Origin: Pseudomonas rubra
GTDB taxonomy: Bacteria > Pseudomonadota > Gammaproteobacteria > Pseudomonadales > Pseudomonadaceae
NCBI RefSeq assembly: GCF_028656935.1
Contig: NZ_JAMDGZ010000018.1
Coordinates: 62,001-126,000 of the forward strand
Direction of reading: 5' to 3'
Length of the DNA: 64,000 nt
Shown: in pieces, positions 50,201 to 58,770 of the stretch
Layout of the letters: every line of letters starts with the position of its first letter
How positions within the stretch are numbered: the stretch's first letter is position 1
The notes under the pieces: model-generated
What the model was told of the DNA's origin: nothing
Databases searched by the model: none
What the model saw: only the letters and a program-made list of their open reading frames with translations
Program-made: the position numbers and the translations under genes

Positions 50201-53200
50201 CTGGCCCAGCTAGAAGGTGTTGAAGAGGTATTGCTACTGGCACGCGAAGACCAACCGGGCCAGCCAAGGCTGGTGGCCTACTACCAGGGGCACGGAGCGG
50301 CGCTGTCGGCCGCCACATTGCGCCAGGGCTTGCAGCAGCGCTTGCCCGCTTACATGGTGCCAGCGGCCTTCGTTCATTTGGACGCCTGGCCGCTGACCGC
50401 CAATGGCAAGGTCGATCGCCGGGCATTGCCGGCGCCTACACGCGAAGCCCTGGCCAGCAGCGCCTATGAAGCACCGGCGGGCGAGCTGGAATGTACCCTG
50501 GCCGAGGTCTGGCGCGAGCTGCTGCAGGTTGAACAGGTGGGCCGCCAGGACCGCTTCTTTGACCTGGGTGGCCATTCGCTGTTGGCCATGCGCTTGCTGG
50601 CCCGCGTGCGTCAGCGCCTGGGCCTGGAACTGTCGCTCGGCGAGCTGTTCGCTGACGACAGCCTGGCGGGGGTTGCCGCAAGTCTTGGCAGCAGTACCCG
50701 CACCCTGCTGCCGCCTATCGAGATAGCGCCCCGTGGCGATGCCTTGCCGCTGTCGTTCGCCCAGCAGCGTTTGTGGTTTCTGGCCCAGTTCGAGCAGGCC
50801 AGTGCTGCCTACCACATACCGCTGGTGCTGCAACTGCAGGGTGACTTGCAGCGGCCGGCACTGGCACAGGCGCTACGCCGCCTGGTCGAGCGGCATGAGA
50901 GCCTGCGCAGCCACTTTGTCGAAGTGGACGGCCAGCCTTGTGTGCGGCTGGCCGATGCCGACGCTTTTGAACTGGTCTGGGAACAGCACAGTGACGGCGA
51001 CGAGCCGTCGCTGGCTACCCTGATCCAGAACCACGCCCAGCAGCCGTTCGCCCTGGATCAGGCGCTGCCGCTGCGTGCTTGCGTCGTGCAACTGGCGCCG
51101 CAGCGGCACCTGTTGCTGCTGACTTTGCATCATATCGCCGCCGATGGCTGGTCGATGGGGGTGTTGTTCCGCGAGCTGAGCGCGCTTTACCAGGCCTTTG
51201 CGTGCGGCCAGGCTGATCCGTTGCCGGCATTGGCGGTGCAGTACATCGACTATGCCGTGTGGCAACGCCGCTGGCTCAGTGGCGAGGCCTGGCAGCGCCA
51301 GGCCGACTACTGGCTCAAGGCCCTGGCTGGCGCCCCGGAGCTGATCAGCTTGCCGTGTGATCGGCCACGACCGCAACGCCAGGACTACCGTGGCGCGAGT
51401 GTCGAGTTGAGCCTGGATCCGCACCTTTGTGACGCATTGAAAGGCGTGTGCAGTCGCCACGGCGTGACCCCGTACATGGTCTTCATGGCCGCCTGGGCGG
51501 TACTGCTGGCACGGCTGTCTGGCCAGCACGAGGTGGTCATCGGCTCGGCGGTCGCCAACCGGCGGCTGGCTGAGCTGGACGGCTTGATCGGAATGTTTGT
51601 CAATTCCATCGCCTTGCGTATCGACACCGACGGCGCGCCTGACGTGGCAACCCTGCTGGCCCGGGTCAAGGCCGTGGTGCTGGCGGGCCAGGAACATCAG
51701 GACCTGCCGTTCGAGCAGGTGGTGGAGCTGCTGCGGCCCGGCCGAAGCCTTGCGCATACGCCGCTGTATCAGGTGTCTATGGATTGGCAGGGCGGCAGCG
51801 AGCAGCAGACGCTGCGCCTGGGCGAGCTGTCGGTGAGCGCAGTCGGCGGGCAATCCTCCATTGCCAAGTTTGACCTGGGCTTGAGTGTAGGCGAGCAGGG
51901 TGACGGCTTTGCCGGCGCGCTGATCTATGCCACGGCGCTGTTCGAGCGAGCGACCATCGAGCGTTATGTGGGTTACCTGGAACAACTGTTATGGACGTTT
52001 GCCAGCAGCGACGCTGCCATTCCCGCGCATGTCGGCCTGATCAATGGGCTAGAGCGCCAGCGCTTGTTGCTGGACTTCAACGCGACAGCCGTAGGCTACG
52101 ACCTCACCCAGACCCTGCACGGTTTGATCGAGGCCCAGGCCGAACGCAAACCGGATGCTGTGGCGGTGTGTGGTGAAGAGGGCGAGCTGAGCTATCGCCA
52201 GCTCGACGAGCAGGCCAACCGCCTGGCCCATCACTTGATTGGCTTGGGGGTAAAACCGGACGACCGTGTGGCAATCTGTGTCGAGCGCGGGTTGTCGATG
52301 GTGGTCGGCCTGCTGGCCATTCTCAAGGCCGGTGGCGCCTATGTGCCACTCGACCCGAGTTATCCGCCCGAGCGTATCGCCCATATGCTGGCTGACAGTG
52401 CCCCGTTGGCGGTGCTGGCCCATGCCGCCACCCGTGAGGTGTTGCAGGCGTGGCCAGGGCAACTGATCGACCTCGATCAGCCCGTCTGGGAGCAGCAGCC
52501 GGGCAGCACACCACAGGTCCCGGCGCTGAGCGCCCAAAACCTGGCCTACGTGATCTACACCTCCGGCTCCACTGGCCTGCCCAAAGGCGTGATGGTCGAG
52601 CACCGCAACGTGGTCAACCTGGTGCGCTGGAGCGCGCGGCTGTTCCCGGTATTGCCAGCGGCAACGGTGTTGCACAAAACCCCGAGCAGCTTCGACGCCT
52701 CGGTCTGGGAGCTGTTCTGGCCGCTGTGCAGCGGTGTGCGCCTGGTCCTGGCGCGGGCCCAGGACTCGCACGATCCGCAGTACCTGGCGCAGTTGATCGA
52801 AGCGCGTCAGGTCAGCGTCGTGCAGTTCGTCCCGGCCTTGCTGCAGCAGTTCCTGGAGTCACCACAGAGTGCCTGCTGCACCGGCCTGAGCGATATCGTC
52901 TGCGGCGGTGGCGAGCTGACCGCAGCATTGGTCGCCCAGGTGCGCCAACGCCTGCCCGGTGTGCGCCTGCACAATGTCTACGGCCCCACCGAGACCACGG
53001 TCGATTGCAGCGTCTGGACCCTGGCGCCCGGCGAGCCGTTGCCGCCAGGCCCACCGCCGATCGGCAAGCCGATCGACAACACCTGCCTGTACGTGCTGGA
53101 TGATCAGTTGCAGCCGGTGCCCCAGGGCGTGGCTGGCGAGCTGTACGTCGGCGGGGTACAGGTGACCCGTGGCTACCTGAACCGCGACGAACTGACCGCC

Positions 53201-56200
53201 GAGCGCTTTATCGACGACCCGTTTGGCACCCGGCCCGGCGCGCGACTGTACCGCACCGGTGACCTGGCCCGCCACGTGGCCGACGGCAACCTTGAGTACC
53301 TGGGCCGCAACGATGATCAGGTGAAAATCCGTGGCTTGCGCATCGAGCTGGGGGAAATCCAGGCCGGCCTGAGCCGTGTCGCTGGCATCAAGGACGCCGT
53401 GGTGATCGCCCGCGAGCAGCAACTGATTGCCTACTACACCGGCGAGCAGCAAGTAGTCGAGACCCTGCGTGCCGCACTACTCGCGCACCTGCCGCAGTTT
53501 ATGGTGCCTGCGCTGTTCATGCACCTGGACGCAATGCCGCTCAGCCCCAACGGCAAGCTCGATCGCAAGGCACTGCCGCAAATCGAGGTCGAAAGCCGCG
53601 TTTTCGAGACTCCCGAGGGCGAAACCGAAACCCTGCTGGCCAGCCTCTGGGCCGAGCTGCTGGGGGTGGAACGGGTAGGGCGCCAGGACAACTTCTTTGA
53701 ACTGGGCGGCCACTCGCTGCTGGCGGTAAGCCTGGTAGCCAAGTTACGCGCCGCAGGGTTGCAGGCAGACATCCAGGTGCTGTTCACCACGCCAACCTTG
53801 GCCGCGCTGGCCGCAACCCTCGGGCAGTATCAGCGTCTGCAGGTGCCGGCCAACCGTATCGAGGCCGATTGCCAACACATCACCCCCGACCTGCTGCCCC
53901 TGGTGGCATTACCCCAGGAGGCCATCGACCGTATCGTGGCCAGTGTTCCCGGTGGCGTCGCCAACGTACAGGACATCTATCCGCTGGGGCCTTTGCAGGC
54001 CGGGATTCTCTTTCATCACCTGGCCAGCGAGGGCGAGGACACTTACCTGCTGCGAGCACGCTTTGCAGTGGCTGATCGCCAGCGCCTGAGCGCGCTGCAA
54101 CAGGCACTTGACCAGGTCATCGAACGCCACGACAGCCTGCGCACGTCGCTGTACTGGGAGGGGCTTGTGCAACCGTTGCAGGTGGTCTGGCGCAAGGCAC
54201 CGCTGCAGGTCGAGGCGGCAAGCGCTGCGCAGCTGCAGCGTCTGGACCTGACCCAGGCGCCGCTGCTGCGCCTGGTTTATGAGGAGCAGGCCGACAGCGG
54301 CAAGCTCATCGCCACGCTGCTGTTTCATCACGCGGTCATGGACCATATCGCCCTGGATGTGCTGCGCGCCGAGTTGCAAGCGATCTTGCTGGGGGCGCAG
54401 CAGCAGTTGCCAAGCCCGGTACCGTACCGCAACTACATCGCCCACGTGCTGCAAGGTGACGGTGAGCAGGGGCACGAAGCGTTCTTTCGTGAGCAGCTCG
54501 GCGACATTGATGAGCCGACGGTGCCCTATGCCCAGTATCCCGCCCCGCACCCGCAGGCGCAGGCCGAGCTCAGTCGCTGGGTCGACGCCGACCTTGCTCG
54601 CCAGGTTCGTGAGCAGGCCCGGCAACTGGGTGTCAGCGCTGCCAGCTTGATGCACCTTGCCTGGGCCATGGTGCTTGGGCAACTCAGTGGTCGCGACAGC
54701 GTGGTGTTCGGCACCGTGCTGCTGGGGCGCATGCACGGCGGTGAAGGGGTGGAGCGGGCCTTTGGCGTGTTCATCAACACCCTGCCGCTGCGCATCGACC
54801 TGGGCGCCTTGCCGGTACGTGAAGCGCTGCTCGACGCCCATCGCCGGCTGGTCGGCCTGCTCAAACACGAGCATGCGCAGCTGGCCCTGGCTCAACGCTG
54901 CAGTGCCTTGCCGGCCGGTGCGCCGTTGTTCAGCGCCTTGCTCAACTATCGACACAGTGCCACAGCACAGGCTGTCGACAACCAGACTCAGCAAGCCTGG
55001 CAAGGCATCGAATTGCTACACGCCGAAGAACGCAGCAACTACCCGCTGGCACTGAGCATCGACGACCTGGGCGAAGGTTTTGTCTTAACGGCGCAATGCG
55101 CCCCGGGGGTGGATGCACGGCGTATCTGCGCTTACCAGGAGCACGCCTTGCAAAGCCTGGTCGACGCCTTGCGCCAGGCACCGGAGCAGGGGCTGGAACT
55201 GCTGTCGGTGCTGCCCGATGATGAGCACGAGCAAACCGTGCGGGCCTTCAACGCCGGCCATCGGCAGGATTATCCGCAGGCACCGGTGCAGCGCCTGTTC
55301 GAGCAGCGGGTGGCGCGCCACCCTTCGGCCCTGGCCGTCGTAGAAGGCGAGCAGCGCCTGAGCTACGGTGAACTCAACGAACAGGCCAACCGCCTGGCTC
55401 ACCACTTGCTCGGCAAGGGTGTGCAGCCCGGTGATCACGTAGCGATACTGCTGCCGCGTTCGATCACCTTGCTGGTCGCCCAACTGGCCATTGTCAAATG
55501 CGCGGCGGTGTATGTGCCGCTGGACGTCCATGCCCCGGCCGAGCGCCAGCTGTTCATGATCCAGGACTGCCAGGCCGTGCTCGTGCTGACATTGCGCCAC
55601 TTCGCGCTTGAGCAGGGCGTACGCCGCATTGACCTGGATGCCGTGGCAGTCGATACCCAGCCCAGGTACAACCCGAACCTGACCCAGGGCGTCGATGCCG
55701 TGGCTTATGTGATGTACACCTCGGGCTCCACCGGTACGCCCAAAGGCGTGCGCGTGGCCCATCGTGGTATTGCCCGCCTGGTACTCAACGACGGCTATGC
55801 TGACTTCAACCCACAGGATCGTTTCGCTTTTGCTGCCAACCCGGCGTTTGATGCCAGTACGATGGAGGTCTGGGGCGCGTTGCTCAATGGCGGCCAGGTA
55901 CGGGTGATCGATCACCCGACGCTGATCGATCCGCTGCGCTTTGCCACAGCCTTGTGCGAGCAGGGGGTAACGGTGCTGTTCCTGACCACGGCATTGTTCA
56001 ATCAGTACGTGCAGTTGCTCCCCGACGCCCTGGCAGGCTTGCGGGTGCTACTGTGCGGCGGTGAACGCAGTGACCCGGCAGCCTTCAGGACCCTGCTGGC
56101 GCACGCCCCGGATTTGCGCCTGCTGCACTGCTACGGGCCCACCGAAACCACTACCTTTGCAACCACCAGCCGGGTGCGGGCCGTTGCCGAAGCGGCCAGC

Positions 56201-58735
56201 AGTGTGCCGATCGGCAAACCGATCGGCAGCACCCAGGTGTACGTGCTTGATGCGCACCTGCGGCCGGTGCCCCTGGGGGTGGTCGGTGAGCTGTACATCG
56301 GTGGTGATGGCGTCGCCCAGGGCTATCTGCATCGCCCGCAATTGACCGCCGAGCACTTTATCGACGACCCGTTCAACGAGCGTCCCGGGGCCAAGCTGTA
56401 CCGCAGCGGCGACCTGGCCTGCTGGCGTGAAGACGGCCAGCTCGAATGCCTGGGGCGCAACGACGATCAGGTCAAGATCCGTGGCTTTCGCATTGAGCTG
56501 GGTGAAATCGAACAGCACCTGGGCCACTGCCCGGGCATCAGCGAGGCAGTGGTCATGGCCTTGCGCCTGGATTCGGGGCCGCTGCGCCTGGTGGCCTGGT
56601 TCACCCGCCAGGATCCTGCACTGCAAGCGGCAACCGTACGTGGGTTTCTGAGTGAGCGTCTACCGCCGTACATGGTGCCGAGCGCCTATGTAGGCCTTGA
56701 GGCGTTACCGCTGAACAACAATGGCAAGATTGATCGCAAGGCCTTGCCACTGCCGCTGGAGCAGGACCTGGCCGTGACGGCCTATGAAGCACCGGCGACG
56801 GAGCTGGAACAACGCCTGGCCGATTGCTGGGCGCAGGTGCTGGACGTGGCCCGGGTCGGGCGCCATGACAGCTTCTTCGAACTGGGCGGGCATTCGCTGC
56901 TGGCGATCCGCCTGGTCGCCGAGATGGCCAAGGTTGATGCCCAGGCCACCCTGGTGGAGCTGTTCCAGCACCCGAGCGTGGCCCAGCTGGCCGCATGCCT
57001 GGAGACGCGTGAAGCACCGCCTGAAGAAACTGGGTTGGTCACCGTGCGCGCCGCTGGCAGCCAAGCGCCGCTGTTCCTGGTGCATGAGTTCAGTGGCTTT
57101 GATCTGTACTTCCCGGCGCTGGGGCGACACATCGACGGTGACTTCCCGATCTACGGCCTGCCGGGTATCGCCGCCGGCCAGGCGCAACTGCGCACCATGG
57201 AGTGCCTGGCGGCGCGCCTGCTGCTGCAGATCCGCACGGTGCAGCCGCATGGCCCGTATCGGCTGGCAGGCTGGTCGTTCGGCGGGGTGCTGGCCTACGA
57301 AATCGCCGCCCAGTTACTGGGGGCCGACGAGCAGGTAGCCTTTATCGGGCTGATCGACACCTATGTGCCGCGCCTGACCGACCGCGGCAAGGCGCGCTGG
57401 CAGGGCGCACATCTGCTTGAGCGGCATCTGTTGGCGTACTGTCACGACTATTGGCAAGCCCAGGGTGAGACTGGCAGCGAGCAACTGGCCAAGGTGGAGC
57501 GTTTGCGGCCCCAGGTGCAGGATTTCGAAATGTTGTTGGCCTATTGCCGGGCCGAGCAGCTGATACCGAACCTTGCGCAATCGAGTGACCAGCAGTTGCG
57601 TCATTATTTCGAACGTGAACTGGCCCATGGTCACGCCCTGGCCCACTACCGCGTGGCGCCGTTGGCGCTGCCGGTGCAGTTGTTCTGCGCGCAACAGGTT
57701 AACCCGCTGCTGCGCCATGCCGGCCCGACGCTGGGCTGGGCCGAGGTGTTGCCGGCTGAGCAGTTGCGGTGTGTCGCGGTCCCGGGAGACCACCAGAGCA
57801 TGCTGCAGGCGCCCCAGGTACAGGTGCTGGGGCAGGCGCTCAGCCAGGCGCTGCAACAGGTCACGGTGCAAGGCGCAGCGCCGGTGCCGGTGCCGGTGGC
57901 GATCCAGAGTGGGCATGGCGCCCATGCGCCGCTGTTCTGCGTGCCGGGAGCGGGTGACAGCATCACCAGCTTTATCGGCCTGGCCGAAGCGCTGGGCGCG
58001 GACTGGCCTGTGTATGGCCTGCAGTCGCGCGGGCTGGATGGCAGCGCGGTGCCGCACAGTTCGGTGGAAGCGGCCGCCGAGTGCCATGTGCAGGCCATCG
58101 AGGCGCTGTATCCGCACGGGCCGCTCAACCTGCTTGGGCATTCGTTCGGTGGCTGGGTGGCCCATGCCATGGCCGCCAGGTTCCAGGCCATGGGCCGCCC
58201 GGTGCATTCGTTGACCCTGGTCGACAGCGAAGCGCCAGGAGAGGGCAGTACCTGTGGCCGGCCCTACACCCTGACCGAAGCGCTGGAGCGGCTGATCGAG
58301 GCGCTGCAACTGTCCAGCGGCAAAGCCCTGGGCATCGAGCCATTGGCCTTTGCCGAGGCCAGTGACGATGACCAGTTACGCCAACTGCATGGCGCCATGG
58401 TCCGCAGCGGGTTGTTGGCGCCGCGCTCCAGCCCACGGGTACTGGACGGCACTGTGCGCACCTTCGCCACGGCGCTGCGCACCGCTTACCGGCCGCTGTT
58501 GCGTTATAGCGGCCCGGTAGGCCTGGTGCTGGTGGACGACCCGAGCCTGGATGAAGCCGGCAACGCCCGTGAACATGCCGCCATGCAGGTCGGGTGGCAC
58601 ACGCTGCTGCCGCAGTTGGCGCTGTGGCAGGGACCGGGCAACCACTTCAGCATCCTCAAGGTGCCGGATGTGTTCAGCCTGGCGGCGTGGTGGCACGACG
58701 GCCAGGCACTGGCGACCAAGGCGACACTGTCATGA
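44228..58735 (+). CDS. Lipopeptide NRPS 3: four modules (Leu, Leu, Gln, Ile) and tandem thioesterases
   Basis: The intact 4835-residue synthetase starts at GTG 44228 (GGAG 7 bases upstream), overlapping the NRPS 2 stop. Residues 1-60 are a TubC-like docking domain. C10 (HHIALDH near 233) is dual type; C11 (HHIVADG near 1260) and C12 (HHIAADG near 2300) start FAQQRLWFLAQ and are LCL type; C13 (HHAVMDH near 3367) is dual. A cores lie near 735, 1776, 2821 and 3874: A10 and A11 read DAWFLGNVVK (Leu), A12 DAWQVGVVDK (Gln), A13 DAMFLGCTFK (Ile, Val possible). T domains are near 1073, 2112, 3156 and 4216. TE1 has GWSFGG near 4348, TE2 GHSFGG near 4637; tandem TEs are usual in Pseudomonas lipopeptide NRPSs. 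Predicted: D-residue 9, L-Leu10, L-Leu11, D-Gln12, L-Ile13. Confidence 0.95.
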   Translation: MSINELLQTLSANNVQLALKDGQLAVQGNRQVLTDAALVAQLREHKADLVAMIARGEYVALKQGAVQVPDNLIPPGCTRITPAMLNLASVDQDSLDGIVACIPGGAANVQDIYPLAPLQQGLLFHHVSATEHDPYVLRLRFMFADEGRLQAFAAALRGVIARHDILRTSVHWKGLQSPLQVVWRHAELQLLDLPIDDPRRDGFDLTQAPLIRLLREAPQADGKLVATLQFHHIALDHSALEVVQHELVALLSGEAERLGAPVPFRNYVAQAVLGINEAEHERFFRDMLGEVDEPTLAYAIQDMQGDGLVHNEHSVDLPDALCQGLRALARSHGVSVASLFHLAWGRVLGGLTGRDRVVFGTVLMGRLQGAEAIDRALGIFINTLPLRVDLDDVDLAAAIKASHQRLSALMRHEHASLALAQRCSGVRAGVPLFNALLNYRHSAVAAEQPRRAALAGIEVVQAVEATTYPLTLSVDDLGQGLRLTLLASAQVPAQRVCGYLLQTLESLLQMPQVAANALEMLPHSERHELLETFNDYPAVHNGMLPLHRRIEEHARRYPDDTAATQAGQALGYGELNARANALAHHLIGLGVQPEDRVAVLARRGLETLVGLLAVLKAGACYVPVDAAHPDERIRYLLEDSAPRAVLTQHALRARLDAVEVPLLVLDRPHWPARNDDLQVPGLGANTLAYVIYTSGSTGQPKGVMVEQQTLGNLVDWHCRAFDLCRGRQTSSLAGFGFDAMAWEIWPALCAGATVHLAPVAEGNEDLDAMLQWWCAQPLDVSFLPTPVAEYAFSQQTEHPTLRTLLVGGDRLRQFSRNQRFAVVNNYGPTETTVVASSGAVEAGAVLHIGRPMDNARLYVLDAQLQPVALGVPGELYIGGAGVARGYLGRPQLTAERFLADPFCVVPGQRMYRSGDLVRWLADGTLEYLGRNDDQVKIRGVRIELGEIESRLGSLAGINEAVVVAREDQPGQPRLVAYFTAQADVEPLDPQGLRAQLQAHLPEYMVPVAFVELAALPLTANGKLDRRALPRPERSALIEQGYQAPEGELEHSLAQLWAELLEVERVGRHDRFFSLGGHSLLAMRMVSQVRLRLGVELPLTDLFANDELAAVATALGNAGRSELPPILATPRTTHLPMAFAQQRLWFLAQMEGGNQAYNVPLALGLRGPLDAGALECALLRIVERHETLRSGFVPHEDSAEVVIAASVRAGWFRREEVTAQTLAERLRAEAETPFDLVHGPLLRARLLRLGAEHHVLALTVHHIVADGWSLGVLTAELSALYPAMRDGREDPLPALNLQYGDYAVWQRRWLAGEQLQRQADYWRGALEGAPALLKLPGDRPRPERQDFAGASLPVQLDARLVAGLRMLAQRHGVTLYMTVLGAWAALLARLSGQDEVVIGCPVAGRIRAELEPLLGLFVNTLAIRIDTADVGAESLLQQVKGQLLEAQAHQDLPFEQVVEIVRPARSLSHTPLFQTTLNWQATSGAALALEGLQLEAVAHSAQVAKFDLALTLGEYADTLVGALEYATALFNEDTMRRYLGYFDTLLPAMVGNDQTPLAHIDLVGADERQRLVHTFNATDQGPAQRQTVHGLIEARAAQAPQACAAQAGARSLSYGELNAQANALAHHLIGLGVRADDRVVVVARRGLETLVGLLAVLKAGGAYVPVDPAQPDERLHYLLGDSAPTVVLTQAALRERLGVVDAPLLLLDQPSWPARHDNPRVPGLTADNLAYVIYTSGSSGLPKGVMVEHHCLVNLVQWHCAAFDLAPGDHSASLAGFGFDAMAWEVWPALCAGAQLHLPPEHLGNEQLDELLEWWCAQPLKVAFLPTPVAEYLFSRDLRHPTLRTLLIGGDRLRQFNRDPGYRVINNYGPTEATVVATSGQVMPGGALDIGKPIGKARVYLLDEQRQLVPFGCVGELYVGGAGVARGYLGRADLSAERFLEDPFSEVPGARMYRSGDLARWQADGTLEYLGRNDDQVKIRGIRIELGEIEGQLAQLEGVEEVLLLAREDQPGQPRLVAYYQGHGAALSAATLRQGLQQRLPAYMVPAAFVHLDAWPLTANGKVDRRALPAPTREALASSAYEAPAGELECTLAEVWRELLQVEQVGRQDRFFDLGGHSLLAMRLLARVRQRLGLELSLGELFADDSLAGVAASLGSSTRTLLPPIEIAPRGDALPLSFAQQRLWFLAQFEQASAAYHIPLVLQLQGDLQRPALAQALRRLVERHESLRSHFVEVDGQPCVRLADADAFELVWEQHSDGDEPSLATLIQNHAQQPFALDQALPLRACVVQLAPQRHLLLLTLHHIAADGWSMGVLFRELSALYQAFACGQADPLPALAVQYIDYAVWQRRWLSGEAWQRQADYWLKALAGAPELISLPCDRPRPQRQDYRGASVELSLDPHLCDALKGVCSRHGVTPYMVFMAAWAVLLARLSGQHEVVIGSAVANRRLAELDGLIGMFVNSIALRIDTDGAPDVATLLARVKAVVLAGQEHQDLPFEQVVELLRPGRSLAHTPLYQVSMDWQGGSEQQTLRLGELSVSAVGGQSSIAKFDLGLSVGEQGDGFAGALIYATALFERATIERYVGYLEQLLWTFASSDAAIPAHVGLINGLERQRLLLDFNATAVGYDLTQTLHGLIEAQAERKPDAVAVCGEEGELSYRQLDEQANRLAHHLIGLGVKPDDRVAICVERGLSMVVGLLAILKAGGAYVPLDPSYPPERIAHMLADSAPLAVLAHAATREVLQAWPGQLIDLDQPVWEQQPGSTPQVPALSAQNLAYVIYTSGSTGLPKGVMVEHRNVVNLVRWSARLFPVLPAATVLHKTPSSFDASVWELFWPLCSGVRLVLARAQDSHDPQYLAQLIEARQVSVVQFVPALLQQFLESPQSACCTGLSDIVCGGGELTAALVAQVRQRLPGVRLHNVYGPTETTVDCSVWTLAPGEPLPPGPPPIGKPIDNTCLYVLDDQLQPVPQGVAGELYVGGVQVTRGYLNRDELTAERFIDDPFGTRPGARLYRTGDLARHVADGNLEYLGRNDDQVKIRGLRIELGEIQAGLSRVAGIKDAVVIAREQQLIAYYTGEQQVVETLRAALLAHLPQFMVPALFMHLDAMPLSPNGKLDRKALPQIEVESRVFETPEGETETLLASLWAELLGVERVGRQDNFFELGGHSLLAVSLVAKLRAAGLQADIQVLFTTPTLAALAATLGQYQRLQVPANRIEADCQHITPDLLPLVALPQEAIDRIVASVPGGVANVQDIYPLGPLQAGILFHHLASEGEDTYLLRARFAVADRQRLSALQQALDQVIERHDSLRTSLYWEGLVQPLQVVWRKAPLQVEAASAAQLQRLDLTQAPLLRLVYEEQADSGKLIATLLFHHAVMDHIALDVLRAELQAILLGAQQQLPSPVPYRNYIAHVLQGDGEQGHEAFFREQLGDIDEPTVPYAQYPAPHPQAQAELSRWVDADLARQVREQARQLGVSAASLMHLAWAMVLGQLSGRDSVVFGTVLLGRMHGGEGVERAFGVFINTLPLRIDLGALPVREALLDAHRRLVGLLKHEHAQLALAQRCSALPAGAPLFSALLNYRHSATAQAVDNQTQQAWQGIELLHAEERSNYPLALSIDDLGEGFVLTAQCAPGVDARRICAYQEHALQSLVDALRQAPEQGLELLSVLPDDEHEQTVRAFNAGHRQDYPQAPVQRLFEQRVARHPSALAVVEGEQRLSYGELNEQANRLAHHLLGKGVQPGDHVAILLPRSITLLVAQLAIVKCAAVYVPLDVHAPAERQLFMIQDCQAVLVLTLRHFALEQGVRRIDLDAVAVDTQPRYNPNLTQGVDAVAYVMYTSGSTGTPKGVRVAHRGIARLVLNDGYADFNPQDRFAFAANPAFDASTMEVWGALLNGGQVRVIDHPTLIDPLRFATALCEQGVTVLFLTTALFNQYVQLLPDALAGLRVLLCGGERSDPAAFRTLLAHAPDLRLLHCYGPTETTTFATTSRVRAVAEAASSVPIGKPIGSTQVYVLDAHLRPVPLGVVGELYIGGDGVAQGYLHRPQLTAEHFIDDPFNERPGAKLYRSGDLACWREDGQLECLGRNDDQVKIRGFRIELGEIEQHLGHCPGISEAVVMALRLDSGPLRLVAWFTRQDPALQAATVRGFLSERLPPYMVPSAYVGLEALPLNNNGKIDRKALPLPLEQDLAVTAYEAPATELEQRLADCWAQVLDVARVGRHDSFFELGGHSLLAIRLVAEMAKVDAQATLVELFQHPSVAQLAACLETREAPPEETGLVTVRAAGSQAPLFLVHEFSGFDLYFPALGRHIDGDFPIYGLPGIAAGQAQLRTMECLAARLLLQIRTVQPHGPYRLAGWSFGGVLAYEIAAQLLGADEQVAFIGLIDTYVPRLTDRGKARWQGAHLLERHLLAYCHDYWQAQGETGSEQLAKVERLRPQVQDFEMLLAYCRAEQLIPNLAQSSDQQLRHYFERELAHGHALAHYRVAPLALPVQLFCAQQVNPLLRHAGPTLGWAEVLPAEQLRCVAVPGDHQSMLQAPQVQVLGQALSQALQQVTVQGAAPVPVPVAIQSGHGAHAPLFCVPGAGDSITSFIGLAEALGADWPVYGLQSRGLDGSAVPHSSVEAAAECHVQAIEALYPHGPLNLLGHSFGGWVAHAMAARFQAMGRPVHSLTLVDSEAPGEGSTCGRPYTLTEALERLIEALQLSSGKALGIEPLAFAEASDDDQLRQLHGAMVRSGLLAPRSSPRVLDGTVRTFATALRTAYRPLLRYSGPVGLVLVDDPSLDEAGNAREHAAMQVGWHTLLPQLALWQGPGNHFSILKVPDVFSLAAWWHDGQALATKATLS

Positions 58736-58770
58736 GCCGTGTAGTGCCCCCCCTTGAACAGCAGGTAGTC

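Noticed and set aside
58594-58770. Upstream part of the MacA open frame as extra N-terminal sequence
   Set aside because: It overlaps the TE2 coding region of NRPS 3 in another frame and precedes a normal MacA anchor; low-complexity Ala/Gly/Pro sequence with no domain.
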